Below, piece after piece: positions 1 to 8,539 of a DNA stretch of 33,692 bases. The notes under the pieces are model-generated. The model was not told where the DNA came from and made no database searches. It worked only from the letters and a program-made list of their open reading frames with translations. Every line of letters starts with the position of its first letter. The stretch's first letter is position 1. The translations under genes and the position numbers were made by a program. Source of the DNA: Chitinophaga pinensis (GTDB lineage: Bacteria; Bacteroidota; Bacteroidia; Chitinophagales; Chitinophagaceae); assembly GCA_945872085.1 (NCBI GenBank), contig CAMBYG010000015.1, positions 1 to 33,692 of the forward strand, given 5' to 3'.

Positions 1-24
1 TTTTAATGCAATATAAGGAAAGGT

Positions 25-2436
25 TTAGAAAGGATAGCCAATTGCAAAATTAAAAATAAGGTTATTAGCTCTCCAAGTTGGGTTGAAAAGGTCTATGTTC
101 TTAATTTGCCATGTATTTTCTGAATTAGCACTCGCTTGTTTAATAGGAAAGGCAGCATCAAATCGTAAAATTACAAAGCCAGCAAAATCTAAACGAATAC
201 CGGTTCCTGATGAGATGGCTAAATTATTAAAAGCCTGACTAAATAAAAATTGTGTATTGGGTTTGTCGGAACTTTTGCTCATCCATATATTTCCGGCATC
301 CGTAAAAATGGCACCATTCATCTTAATGGTACCTCCAAATAATTGAAGAATATTATAACGATATTCGGCATTACACTCCAATTTAATATCTCCTGTTCTA
401 TCTATAAATTGAACATTTGAAGAATCATTGCTTACATAAGCTCCGGGTCCCAATTGTCGGGCCCGCCATCCTCTTAAGCTATATGGTCCACCAACAAAAT
501 ACTGTTTAATATAGGGAAGGGTACTAGAATTTCCATAAGGCATACCAACTCCTATAAGTGTTCTAAATGCCCACATGGATTGTTTATAATTGATATACTT
601 TATAGCTTCTAAGTCAAATTTAACGTATTGAGCATATTGGAGATTTTTGTTTAGAATGCCAATTTTATTAAGTCCTGACACTAATCCTCCAGCCTCTTCA
701 ATACCAATTTTGAGGTAAAATAAGTCCGTTTTTTTATTTCTTATTTGGTTAGAATAAATAAAATTAATTCTTTCGCCTTCAATAAATGCTTCTTGGTAAC
801 TTTTTTCGAGAAAGGAATTAGAAGCAAGTCTGTTTTTAAACGAATCGGAAGTGTAAGGTAAGGATACAAAGTTCATAAAAGCTGGAACAACATTCCATTG
901 TTTTTTCTCCGTTTCATGCCAATTGTAATTGATACTAAAAACCGTATTGATCAGTTTAAAATAGTTGATCCTATCTTGTAAACTAGAACCGACAGTTAAT
1001 GTAGTTGTTGGTTGGTTGCTTTTAGTTGCACCTTTGATTGGGAATGGCAAAATAAACTTAGGTAAAATAAAATTTATATTACCACTAATATTTCTAGAAA
1101 GTAGATAAAACTTCTCCAAAAAATTAGGACTCAAATTATTGTTGTAACTGTATTCATAACCACCGGTTAGGTTTGCAGACAAAAGATTGGCGCCTTTAAG
1201 TACATTTCTATTTTTAATATTAAAATTCAAAGCAGAACCTAAACTATAGGTTGTAGCATTGGATAATTCTACATTAAAAGAAAGATCATATTTCTGCGTT
1301 GGACTTAAAACTATAGTGCAGTTTAAATTTCTATTATTAATTGAGGTGTCTGCATCTATAAATATTCGTATGTATTTAAAAATTCCAAGATCATTTAATT
1401 TATTAATTGTTTGATCGTAATTGTCTTGTTTAAAAAAAGTGCCCTTGTCGAGAAATAAATGCTTATGAATTACATTTTTATTTACATAGTAATCATGATA
1501 GTAAAAATGGATCTTTTCATATTCTAAATGATATAAAGAAGTATCTGTAAAATCTGCATTTGATTCAAAATCCATATACACCTTAATGTCTCCTATGGAA
1601 TAAGTTGTATAAGATCTAGGATCATCATTGTTTCTGATTTTTAAAGAAATATTTATAGGGTTGTTTTTATCATTTGTATTAATATTCAAACTCTTAAATA
1701 GTAAATTTTCTCTTTTTTTAGCTTTAATATCAATTTGTAAGGTGTCTAATAAAAAGGAGATATTACTATTGGTAAAAAAGAAATAACCATTATTCCTTAA
1801 TAAATTTGTGACAAAACTTCGTTGTTCATCCAGTAAAGACATGGAAAACTCTTTGTTCGGTTGTATAGGAAAAGTGTTTACATTGTTTGCAATAATTTTA
1901 GCAATGCTCGTATCATCTATATCAAATGCAAATTGATTGATTTGATATTTCTTACCAGTTTCAATATTATAATGTATGTAGGCTTTTTTATTAATAAAAA
2001 TGGTGCTGTCAGATACATTTGCATAAAAATAGCCGTTGTTATATAAATACTTTGCAATGTTACTTTTTGACTTGTTTTTCAGACTACTATCATAAATAAC
2101 TGGTTTTTCAACTATTTTATTTTTGATAAACAAGCTGTTTGAGTCGATAGTGTATTTTTTGTATTTTAAATTATATAAGTATAGTTTAATAGGGAAAGAT
2201 ATGCCAAATCCTATACTTGGGAAATAACTATTTGGTTTTTGAATAATATATGATTGCAATTGATCTAATAAATCACTTTTTTTAAGAAATCTATTATTGG
2301 TATTGATATAGATACTATTCTTTCTGAGTAAATACTGATTTTCAGATAGATGTTTTGTGCTGTTACAACTGCTAAAAAATAGCACTATTAATAGCGAAAA
2401 CGTTAAAATATTAAAAATAGTAAGCCTAAAATTCAT
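25..2436 (-). CDS. BamA/TamA-family outer membrane lipoprotein (Omp85/surface antigen D15)
   Basis: 803 aa. A hydrophobic N-terminus ends in a lipobox-like SSC with Cys24, so the protein is probably lipid-anchored, as in many Bacteroidota relatives of TamA. Residues about 25-390 hold POTRA-like alpha/beta segments with the recurrent pattern of a nascent asparagine/glycine-rich turn before a beta strand (LYNNGYF near 131, LLRNNGYFF near 212). From about 390 to the C-terminus the alternating hydrophobic pattern fits a 16-strand barrel. The GGPYSLRGWR motif at 649-658 matches the conserved Omp85 (V/L)RG(F/W) loop motif, and the chain ends in Phe as barrels often do. Inferred role: insertion or transport of outer membrane proteins; which of BamA or TamA it equals cannot be told. 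It is divergent from the methyltransferase at 2471 with only 34 bp between start codons. Confidence 0.85.
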   Translation of the reverse strand: MNFRLTIFNILTFSLLIVLFFSSCNSTKHLSENQYLLRKNSIYINTNNRFLKKSDLLDQLQSYIIQKPNSYFPSIGFGISFPIKLYLYNLKYKKYTIDSNSLFIKNKIVEKPVIYDSSLKNKSKSNIAKYLYNNGYFYANVSDSTIFINKKAYIHYNIETGKKYQINQFAFDIDDTSIAKIIANNVNTFPIQPNKEFSMSLLDEQRSFVTNLLRNNGYFFFTNSNISFLLDTLQIDIKAKKRENLLFKSLNINTNDKNNPINISLKIRNNDDPRSYTTYSIGDIKVYMDFESNADFTDTSLYHLEYEKIHFYYHDYYVNKNVIHKHLFLDKGTFFKQDNYDQTINKLNDLGIFKYIRIFIDADTSINNRNLNCTIVLSPTQKYDLSFNVELSNATTYSLGSALNFNIKNRNVLKGANLLSANLTGGYEYSYNNNLSPNFLEKFYLLSRNISGNINFILPKFILPFPIKGATKSNQPTTTLTVGSSLQDRINYFKLINTVFSINYNWHETEKKQWNVVPAFMNFVSLPYTSDSFKNRLASNSFLEKSYQEAFIEGERINFIYSNQIRNKKTDLFYLKIGIEEAGGLVSGLNKIGILNKNLQYAQYVKFDLEAIKYINYKQSMWAFRTLIGVGMPYGNSSTLPYIKQYFVGGPYSLRGWRARQLGPGAYVSNDSSNVQFIDRTGDIKLECNAEYRYNILQLFGGTIKMNGAIFTDAGNIWMSKSSDKPNTQFLFSQAFNNLAISSGTGIRLDFAGFVILRFDAAFPIKQASANSENTWQIKNIDLFNPTWRANNLIFNFAIGYPF

Positions 2437-2456
2437 AAAGCATATAGCTATTTATG

Positions 2457-2464
2457 TAGATTTG
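2457..2464 (+). promoter_or_regulatory. Candidate -7 box TAGATTTG for the TrmH-family gene
   Basis: TAGATTTG fits the Bacteroidota -7 consensus TAnnTTTG exactly and ends 6 nt before the ATG at 2471. No TTG is seen at the -33 distance. If used, the transcript would be leaderless or nearly so. Confidence 0.35.
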
Positions 2465-2470
2465 TATGTG

Positions 2471-3208
2471 ATGATTACAAATGCACAAATAAAATTTATC
2501 AAATCACTTGCTCAAGCCAAAAACCGAGAGCAACATAACTTATATATTGCTGAAGGTGAAAAATTGGCAATTGAGTGGTTGCAATCTAGTGCAAATGTAC
2601 AAATGATTATTGCCACTTCCTTATGGATAAGTAAAAATCAATTAATTATTTCCAAGCATCCATCTGCACAAGTATTCGAGGTAGACGAACAAACGTTAGC
2701 TAGAATGTCTCAATTACATACTCCGAATCAAGTATTATTGGTTGTAGGGTATGTTGTAGATCAAATTCATTCAACAGATAACGAATGGATTCTGGCGCTT
2801 GATGCCATACAAGATCCGGGCAATATGGGTACTATATTAAGAATTGCAGACTGGTTTGGAATTAAGCATATAATTTGTTCCCCTCAATGCGTTGATATTT
2901 TTAATCATAAAGTTATTCAATCAGGAATGGGTGCTCATCTCAGAGTAGCAATCGAATACCAAGATTTACGTATTTTTTTAAGTAAGCATAAACTGCCTGT
3001 ATATGCGGCCTTATTGACTGGTGAAAATTTGTTTAAACTTAATCACAAAAAAACGGGCATTATTCTAATTGGCAATGAATCTAAAGGAATTGCATCTGAT
3101 TTGCTTCCTTTTGCAACTCACCCCATTACTATTCCAAAAATTGGTGGTGCAGAATCACTGAATGCAGGAGTTGCAACGGGCATTATTGCTGCTTTTTTAA
3201 CATCTTAA
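2471..3208 (+). CDS. TrmH/SpoU-family RNA 2'-O-methyltransferase
   Basis: 245 aa from the ATG at 2471. The reading frame is open from 2357, but the upstream part lies across the start of the divergent gene and reads as non-family sequence, whereas MITNAQIKFIKSLAQ is the usual N-terminus of these enzymes (substrate-binding L30e-like domain, about 1-95). The SPOUT domain (about 100-245) carries the three family motifs: DAIQDPGNMGTILR near 118-131, GNESKGI near 206-212 and PKIGGAESLNAGVATGI near 223-239, the last forming the trefoil knot that binds S-adenosylmethionine. Expected to methylate a ribose 2'-OH in rRNA or tRNA; the exact site cannot be named. It is followed after 10 bp by the DUF4476 gene and probably shares its transcript. 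Confidence 0.9.
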   Translation: MITNAQIKFIKSLAQAKNREQHNLYIAEGEKLAIEWLQSSANVQMIIATSLWISKNQLIISKHPSAQVFEVDEQTLARMSQLHTPNQVLLVVGYVVDQIHSTDNEWILALDAIQDPGNMGTILRIADWFGIKHIICSPQCVDIFNHKVIQSGMGAHLRVAIEYQDLRIFLSKHKLPVYAALLTGENLFKLNHKKTGIILIGNESKGIASDLLPFATHPITIPKIGGAESLNAGVATGIIAAFLTS

Positions 3209-3218
3209 CATCTTATTT

Positions 3219-3908
3219 ATGAAATCGTCTTTATTATTAATCTGTTTATTGAGTCTAATATCAACTTTCGCTCAGCAGAAAAAAGAGGGTAGTATTATGC
3301 GTTTTCATTCCTCTGACAATTGCTTATTGAAATTGAAAATTGATAATCGATTTTTCAATAAGATTGCAAGAACAGTTACTGTTGCAGAAATACCTGAGGG
3401 CAAGCACATTGTTCAGGTTTATATGGCTGAGCCATTTTCTACTCGACCAGGTGAAAAATTAACGGAAATATATAATGGCACTATAAGAACCTATGATGCA
3501 ATTCAATATAATTGTACAATAGATCCTTTCATAAATTCTATGGATGTAAAAGAGAAAGAAGCATCTGAAGTATTTTATTCCTATTCTGGACAGAATGCAA
3601 TGAACGCGGAAAAACAAGGTAATAAAAATTATGCCTTACTAAGTTCCTCAGAACTAAATCAAATCAAACTTAGTATTAATGAACAAAGTGCTGATATAGA
3701 GAAACTTAAAAAGGCACAAGCACTTAGTAATTTCAAACAATTAAACACGGTACAAGTGGAGGAAATTATTAAGTTGTTTTTGTTTGAAAGCACGCGTCTA
3801 GACTATATTAAAAGTATAAATAGTCAAATAGTAGATAAGGAAAATATAAAAGTACTAAAAAGTTATTTTGAGTTGGATAGCTCTAAAGAGGCATTAGAAG
3901 CACTTTAA
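3219..3908 (+). CDS. Secreted DUF4476 domain protein
   Basis: 229 aa. An N-terminal signal peptide (about 1-19, hydrophobic LLLICLLSLISTFA then QQ) points to export. Residues about 25-110 are beta-rich (LKLKIDNRFFN, GKHIVQVYMAE), resembling the small sandwich module often paired with DUF4476. The C-terminal 90 residues (NTVQVEEIIKLFLFESTRLDYIK and the following helical part ending SSKEALEAL) match my memory of DUF4476, a domain largely restricted to Bacteroidota with no known function. The stop codon is separated by only 2 bp from the stop of the convergent PAP2 gene and no terminator is visible. The function is unknown. Confidence 0.7.
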   Translation: MKSSLLLICLLSLISTFAQQKKEGSIMRFHSSDNCLLKLKIDNRFFNKIARTVTVAEIPEGKHIVQVYMAEPFSTRPGEKLTEIYNGTIRTYDAIQYNCTIDPFINSMDVKEKEASEVFYSYSGQNAMNAEKQGNKNYALLSSSELNQIKLSINEQSADIEKLKKAQALSNFKQLNTVQVEEIIKLFLFESTRLDYIKSINSQIVDKENIKVLKSYFELDSSKEALEAL

Positions 3909-3910
3909 TT

Positions 3911-4486
3911 TTAATAGCTTTTTAGCATGACCAGCTTATTAAAAAGCCTAGCTACTATATAGCCGATTATGCTACCTATACATGCTCCTGTAACAACATC
4001 AATTGGGTAATGAACGCCTACATATACTTGTGCATAAGCTACAAGTGCAGCCCATAAAATTACAACAGGCTTTATCCATTTGTAAAAGGATCCGAAGGTA
4101 AAATATAAAAACAAAGACATTCCAAAATGATTGGTAGCATGTGAAGATGGGAAGCTATAACCGCTACCACATTCAACTAACAATCTCCCATGTAAAGCAT
4201 TAATAGGATCATTGCAAGGTCTTAAACGCATAACGGCTTCTTTGATTATTCCAGCACTAATATAATCACATAATGCAAAGCAAATAAAATAAGCTAAGCT
4301 CCATAATAACCCCTTTTTCCCAAATTTCCATATAGAGAAAAACAACAAAAAGGCATAAACAGGTGCCCATGTATATTGATTTCTCAAAACAGGCATTATT
4401 TCATCTAGTATGCGAAAATGCCATTCATTATTGAGTTTAACCCAAATGCTATGGTCTAGTTTAAGTAACTTATCTATTATATTCAT
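3911..4486 (-). CDS. PAP2-family membrane phosphatase
   Basis: 191 aa with about five or six membrane segments. The three PAP2 phosphatase motifs are visible: K-x6-RP as KEAVMRLRP (about 82-90), PSSH (about 112-115) with the catalytic His, and VGVHYPIDVVTG (about 156-167) with the nucleophilic His and the Asp. The usual SR at the start of the third motif is AQ here; as far as I recall this substitution is frequent among Bacteroidota PAP2 proteins, so it need not mean inactivity. Likely substrate is undecaprenyl pyrophosphate or another lipid phosphate at the periplasmic face, which is inferred from the family. It starts 2 bp after the stop of the upstream methyltransferase gene, so the two are cotranscribed. 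Confidence 0.85.
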   Translation of the reverse strand: MNIIDKLLKLDHSIWVKLNNEWHFRILDEIMPVLRNQYTWAPVYAFLLFFSIWKFGKKGLLWSLAYFICFALCDYISAGIIKEAVMRLRPCNDPINALHGRLLVECGSGYSFPSSHATNHFGMSLFLYFTFGSFYKWIKPVVILWAALVAYAQVYVGVHYPIDVVTGACIGSIIGYIVARLFNKLVMLKSY

Positions 4487-4488
4487 AA

Positions 4489-5235
4489 TTATTTCTTAAA
4501 TATGTATATTAAGCGGTCGCTTTTTTCTTCATTATATTCTTCTAATAAATAATTTCCAAAAACAGCTACTTGTTGAAGTCCTGCCTTTACAAAAAATTGG
4601 TTTATCTCTATTTTATTTAATGCAGCAACCCTTTCTTGAAATTCAAATTTCCCTTGAACAGGATCGATTACCTCAATATGTTTAACAATAAAACCATTTT
4701 CTATTTTTCTAGAGATATTAAAAATAGAGGAGTGGATAGTTTTAGTTTCATTAGCTACTAAATTTTTGATGGTTTTGTGAATGTTTAAAAAGTCAAAAAT
4801 TAAATAACCACCTTCCTTTAACTGAGTAGCAAAAGCATTGGCAACCAATTGATTTTTAGAATGTTTTTCAAAATAGCCAAAACTTGTAAAGCAATTAAAT
4901 ACAACATCAAAATGATTAGCTTTAATAACTGTTCGCATATCTTCAACTGCAAATTTTAGCAGTTGATGTTCTTTGGTTTTAGCTAAAGTAATACTTCTAG
5001 CAGATAAGTCAATTCCGAACACTTCATAGCCTTTACTAGCGATATAGGCAGCATGTCTGCCTTCGCCGCAGGCAATGTCCAAAATTTTTGCATGTTCCTT
5101 TAGGGGTAAATACTTTAATATATTATCCATAAAAAGCTCGGCCTCCTTATCGTCTCTATGAGCGTATAATAAAGCATAATAGGGAGATGCAAACCAGGTT
5201 TCAAACCAATTGTCATTAGGTGTTTTATTCGTCAT
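4489..5235 (-). CDS. Class I SAM-dependent methyltransferase
   Basis: 248 aa from the ATG at 5235. The frame stays open back to a TTG at 5244, but those three extra codons lie on top of a TACCTTTG promoter-like box, so the ATG is preferred. The Rossmann methyltransferase fold shows motif I ILDIACGEGRHA (about 51-62), motif II FGIDLS ending in the acidic residue that binds the ribose, and motif IV FDVVFNCFTSFGYF. The N-terminal FETWFASPYYALLYAHRD segment is typical of a Bacteroidota small-molecule methyltransferase group, where the substrate is unknown. It is followed immediately by the PAP2 gene. Confidence 0.85.
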   Translation of the reverse strand: MTNKTPNDNWFETWFASPYYALLYAHRDDKEAELFMDNILKYLPLKEHAKILDIACGEGRHAAYIASKGYEVFGIDLSARSITLAKTKEHQLLKFAVEDMRTVIKANHFDVVFNCFTSFGYFEKHSKNQLVANAFATQLKEGGYLIFDFLNIHKTIKNLVANETKTIHSSIFNISRKIENGFIVKHIEVIDPVQGKFEFQERVAALNKIEINQFFVKAGLQQVAVFGNYLLEEYNEEKSDRLIYIFKK

Positions 5236-5241
5236 GCTAGG

Positions 5242-5249
5242 CAAAGGTA
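5242..5249 (-). promoter_or_regulatory. Candidate -7 box TACCTTTG for the methyltransferase/PAP2 pair
   Basis: Read on the minus strand the bases are TACCTTTG, a full match to TAnnTTTG, ending 6 nt before the ATG at 5235. No TTG is seen at the proper -33 distance. The spacing implies a leaderless or very short leader. Confidence 0.35.
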
Positions 5250-5279
5250 GTATTTATATATATTTTGAATGCTTGATTC

Positions 5280-5310
5280 TTGTAAACTATCGTTTATAAC
5301 TATATATTTG
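5280..5310 (+). promoter_or_regulatory. Bacteroidota-type promoter (TTG-N20-TATATTTG) for the TPR gene
   Basis: TTG at 5280-5282, a 20-bp spacer, and TATATTTG at 5303-5310 match the -33/-7 layout of the primary sigma factor of Bacteroidota. It lies 27 nt upstream of the ATG at 5338. This is the best-formed promoter in the window. Confidence 0.6.
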
Positions 5311-5337
5311 TGATTCATTAAAGTAATTGATCTGGTC

Positions 5338-5982
5338 ATGCGTAAGTTTTTAGTTTTTAATAGAATCCCATTAGCAATTCTTTTGTTAGTTCTTGGTTTT
5401 TATATTGGTTTTGCTGTCACTTGGTGGATTGCATGGATTTTCCTTTTGGTAGGTATTTTAATGATAGCTGCGCATTATCTCATTGGACCAATGTCTTTGA
5501 TTCAGAAATTTGTAGAAGATGGCGACATGGAAGGAGCTAAAGCGCTATTAGATAAAGTTAAAAAACCGGAATGGTTGTATAAGCCTGTCCGTTCGTCTTA
5601 CTATATGCTTCAGGCTAATTTCTCAACAATGTCTGATAATTTAGATCAAGCTGAAAGAGATCTTAAGAAAAGTATTAATGCTGGGATTACAGAAAAAGGG
5701 TTTGAAGGTACGGCATACCTACAATTAGGTTCTATTGCCTATAAAAAAGGAAATACCAAAGAAGCCGTTGAGCATTTAAAAAGAGCTGTAAAATTAGGTT
5801 TGCCAGATGCAGACAATACAGCCACAGCATATATTCAATTAGCAAGTATAGCCGTACAAAGAAGAGAATTTAAAAGTGCTAAAATGTACTATGCAAAAGC
5901 TAAATCTAGCAAACCTACTAACAAACAAGTAGTTGATCAATTAAATGAAATGGGGAAATATATGTCTCGTATTCCTGGATAA
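5338..5982 (+). CDS. Inner membrane tetratricopeptide repeat protein
   Basis: 214 aa. Two closely spaced membrane helices (about 8-26 and 29-50) form a hairpin anchor, followed by a soluble part with TPR-like helix pairs at about 52-100, 125-157 (AYLQLGSIAYKKGNTKEAVEHLKRAVKLG) and 163-195 (AYIQLASIAVQRREFKSAKMYYAKAKSS). The repeat consensus Gly/Ala and Tyr positions are clear in the last two. Such proteins usually act as scaffolds for protein partners; no specific partner can be named. It stands alone between a good promoter and a perfect hairpin terminator, so it is probably a single-gene transcript. Confidence 0.8.
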   Translation: MRKFLVFNRIPLAILLLVLGFYIGFAVTWWIAWIFLLVGILMIAAHYLIGPMSLIQKFVEDGDMEGAKALLDKVKKPEWLYKPVRSSYYMLQANFSTMSDNLDQAERDLKKSINAGITEKGFEGTAYLQLGSIAYKKGNTKEAVEHLKRAVKLGLPDADNTATAYIQLASIAVQRREFKSAKMYYAKAKSSKPTNKQVVDQLNEMGKYMSRIPG

Positions 5983-6001
5983 ATATATTGAAGTAGCATA
6001 T

Positions 6002-6033
6002 AAAAAAAGCGCATCTTTAGATGCGCTTTTTTT
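6002..6033 (+). terminator. Rho-independent terminator after the TPR gene
   Basis: A 14-bp perfect stem (6002-6015 with 6020-6033), core GCGCATC/GATGCGC, loop TTTA, with a run of A before and of T after, so it may work in both directions. Confidence 0.9.
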
Positions 6034-6093
6034 ATGCACAAAGAGTTTTATTTATTAATTTGATTTTATATCTTACAAAAAATTACAATTTAT

Positions 6094-7524
6094 ATGGAAC
6101 AAACTAAAACTAACACCGGTGCATTAGGTACCATTATAACCGTATTTTTCTTTTGGGGATTTGTTGCGGCTTCCAATGGGATTTTTATTCCTTTTTGTAA
6201 ATCGCATTTCCAATTGTCCCAATTTCAATCGCAATTGATTGACTTTACCTTTTATGGTGGCTATTTTATGGGATCTGTATTGTTGTATATAGCATCACAA
6301 GTTTTAAAAATTGATATCCTTAATAGAATAGGGTATAAAAATGGGATTGTAATTGGCTTATTATTATCTGTAGTAGGTGCATTAGCAATTATTCCTGCCG
6401 TAAATAGTGGTTCTTTTAACTTTATACTATCTGCATTTTTCATTGTTGCTTTGGGTTTTTCGTTGCAGCAAACCTGTGCCAATCCATTTGTGGTTGCATT
6501 AGGTCCGAGCGAATCAGGTGCGCATAGATTAAATTTTACTGGTGGTATCAATTCCTTAGGAACAACATTAGGGCCAATTATCGTTAGTTATTTCTTATTC
6601 GGTTCGCTTAAAAATAATGATGGCTCTGGCACTTCTATTGATGCTATCAAAACCCTATATCTAATTTTAGCTGCTGTTTTTGTGTTAGTTGCAGCGTTTC
6701 TTTATTTCTCTAAAAAACTACCTAATATCAAGTCAGATGAAGCATTTGAACCAGGTGCAGGAGCATTAAAATACCCACAATTAGTATTGGGTATGTTGGC
6801 TATTTTCACTTACGTAGGTGTAGAAGTTTCAATACAATCTAACATGGGAGCTTTATTAAAAGAACCAGCAATGGGTGGACTAAATGAATCGATGATTGCC
6901 CCTTTTATTTCGCTCTACTGGGGTAGTTTGATGATAGGTAGATGGACTGGTGCAATTAGTGCTTTTAAAATTTCGGATGCTATTTTTAAGGTTTTAACGA
7001 TTGTGGTTCCATTTATAGCCTTTGCTGTAATACTATTTGTAAATCAAGTTAGAGGTACCGATGTATCTTCTATGTATCCATATGCATCTTGTATTTTTAT
7101 ATTAGTTATTGGTTTTTTTGTAGGCAATCAAAACCCTTCCAAAACATTGTTAGTATTCTCCATGATAGGTATTATAGCAATGCTTATTGGCTTATTTACT
7201 ACAGGTGAAATTGCTGTTTATGCTTTTATAAGTGGTGGTTTAGCATGTTCTATTATGTGGCCTTGCATTTTTGCGCTATCTATTACGGGTTTGGGAAAAT
7301 ACACCTCACAAGGTTCTGCATTCTTAATTATGATGATTTTAGGTGGTGCTATTATACCTCCAATTCAGGGCAAATTAGCCGATATGCCAGCAATAGGCAT
7401 ACATCAATCATATTGGGTAGCTGTAGTTTGCTTTGCTTACTTAGGCTTATTTGCTGTTTTAGTAAAAAGAATATTAATTAAACAAGGACATACAAATGAA
7501 TCCAACATTAGCGCTGGGCATTGA
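6094..7524 (+). CDS. FHS-family sugar:H+ symporter (MFS)
   Basis: 476 aa with about 12 membrane helices. Residues 14-32 ([19 protein letters not shown]) and the following [28 protein letters not shown] match the fucose/glucose-galactose (FucP/GluP) branch of the major facilitator superfamily, as does the [14 protein letters not shown] stretch near 127-140. The family imports sugars with protons across the inner membrane. The downstream ROK kinase begins 29 bp inside the 3' end of this gene, so import and phosphorylation are translationally coupled; glucose or galactose is the likely substrate by inference from that pairing. Stop is TGA at 7522-7524. Upstream is A/T-rich sequence behind a terminator, with no clear promoter box. 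Confidence 0.88.
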   Translation: MEQTKTNTGALGTIITVFFFWGFVAASNGIFIPFCKSHFQLSQFQSQLIDFTFYGGYFMGSVLLYIASQVLKIDILNRIGYKNGIVIGLLLSVVGALAIIPAVNSGSFNFILSAFFIVALGFSLQQTCANPFVVALGPSESGAHRLNFTGGINSLGTTLGPIIVSYFLFGSLKNNDGSGTSIDAIKTLYLILAAVFVLVAAFLYFSKKLPNIKSDEAFEPGAGALKYPQLVLGMLAIFTYVGVEVSIQSNMGALLKEPAMGGLNESMIAPFISLYWGSLMIGRWTGAISAFKISDAIFKVLTIVVPFIAFAVILFVNQVRGTDVSSMYPYASCIFILVIGFFVGNQNPSKTLLVFSMIGIIAMLIGLFTTGEIAVYAFISGGLACSIMWPCIFALSITGLGKYTSQGSAFLIMMILGGAIIPPIQGKLADMPAIGIHQSYWVAVVCFAYLGLFAVLVKRILIKQGHTNESNISAGH

Positions 7525-8437
7525 TATTGGCGGTACTAATACCGCTTTTGGTTTTGTAGATCGTAGAGGTCAAATTACCCATAAAGGTACTATACCTACA
7601 AAAGGTCATCTTAGTATAGGACTCTATATAGAAGCTTTATGTGCTGCTATTGAGCCTGTTATTAAGCAAGTTGGTCATAGATCAGTAGTTGGCGCAGGCG
7701 TAGGTGCACCAAATGCCAATTTTTACACTGGCGAAATTGCTTTTGCACCAAATTTACCTTGGGAGGGCATTATTCCATTAAGTAAATTATTGAAAGATGC
7801 CCTAAATATGAATGTGGTTATCACAAATGATGCTAATGCAGCAGCCATTGGTGAAATGACCTATGGTGCGGCTAAAGGATTAAATGATTTCTTCATGGTA
7901 ACCCTTGGTACAGGGGTGGGTAGCGGTATTGTTGCAAATGGCAAACTTATTTATGGTCATGATGGATTTGCTGGTGAGCTTGGACATATGATTGCGGTAA
8001 GAGATGGAAGAATGTGTGGCTGTGGCCGAAAAGGGTGCTTAGAAACCTATGCTTCTGCTACGGGTATAGTAAGAACAGCTAATGAATGGCTAGAAAGAGA
8101 AGGGGTAAACAGTTTACTATTAGCCAAAAAAGGAAATTTAACTTCTCGTGATATCTATTATGCAGCTAATGACGGAGATGCCTTAGCGCTTGAAATATTT
8201 GAATTTACGGCAAAAATCCTAGGACAAACTTTAGCTGATGCTGTTACAATTACCTCGCCTCAAGCTATTGTGTTTTTTGGCGGACTATCTTTTTCTGGAG
8301 CATTCCTTATGGACCCTATTAGAAAATATCTAGAACAAAATTTATTAAAGATTTATAAAAATAAAATAAGCATTTTGCACTCAGAATTGCCCGATTCTGA
8401 TGCAGCCATATTAGGCGCCAGCGCTTTAGCTTGGTAA
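7496..8437 (+). CDS. ROK-family sugar kinase, probable glucokinase
   Basis: 313 aa. The ATP phosphate-binding motif is at 8-16 (GIDIGGTNT); the catalytic Asp is D112 in NDANAA (111-116); the second phosphate motif GTGVGSG is at 138-144; H164 in GELGHM and the zinc motif [10 protein letters not shown] (C174, C176, C181) are the ROK signatures. No N-terminal helix-turn-helix is present, so it is a kinase rather than a Mlc/NagC-type repressor. It overlaps the symporter gene by 29 bp and is followed by a terminator, which makes a two-gene sugar uptake operon. Glucose is the likely substrate, but fructose or an N-acetyl hexosamine cannot be excluded. Confidence 0.88.
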   Translation: MNPTLALGIDIGGTNTAFGFVDRRGQITHKGTIPTKGHLSIGLYIEALCAAIEPVIKQVGHRSVVGAGVGAPNANFYTGEIAFAPNLPWEGIIPLSKLLKDALNMNVVITNDANAAAIGEMTYGAAKGLNDFFMVTLGTGVGSGIVANGKLIYGHDGFAGELGHMIAVRDGRMCGCGRKGCLETYASATGIVRTANEWLEREGVNSLLLAKKGNLTSRDIYYAANDGDALALEIFEFTAKILGQTLADAVTITSPQAIVFFGGLSFSGAFLMDPIRKYLEQNLLKIYKNKISILHSELPDSDAAILGASALAW

Positions 8438-8442
8438 ACAAT

Positions 8443-8472
8443 AAAAGGTCGTCTTAATAGATGACCTTTTTT
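8443..8472 (+). terminator. Rho-independent terminator after the ROK kinase
   Basis: Stem 8443-8454 with 8459-8470 (core AGGTCGTCT/AGATGACCT, one G-T pair), loop TAAT, then six T. Confidence 0.85.
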
Positions 8473-8515
8473 ATTTCCTTATAGTATTCTTTTATAATAA
8501 ATCAGCAATTGGACT

Positions 8516-8523
8516 TACCTTTG
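8516..8523 (+). promoter_or_regulatory. Candidate -7 box TACCTTTG for rmuC
   Basis: Exact TAnnTTTG match, 16 nt before the rmuC ATG and directly after the terminator of the previous operon. A -33 TTG at normal spacing is not seen. Confidence 0.45.
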
Positions 8524-8539
8524 TACAATATATTTAACT

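Noticed and set aside
1861-2046. Small ORFs antisense to real genes, such as the 61-codon frame here and similar ones across the window
   Set aside because: They lie fully within well-supported genes on the other strand, have no start context and no recognisable sequence.
2357-2470. Extended N-terminus of the TrmH-family protein from 2357
   Set aside because: It overlaps the start of the divergent barrel gene and shows no family sequence; the typical N-terminus begins at 2471.
7496-8437. ROK transcriptional repressor
   Set aside because: The protein starts directly with the phosphate-binding motif and has no N-terminal helix-turn-helix domain.
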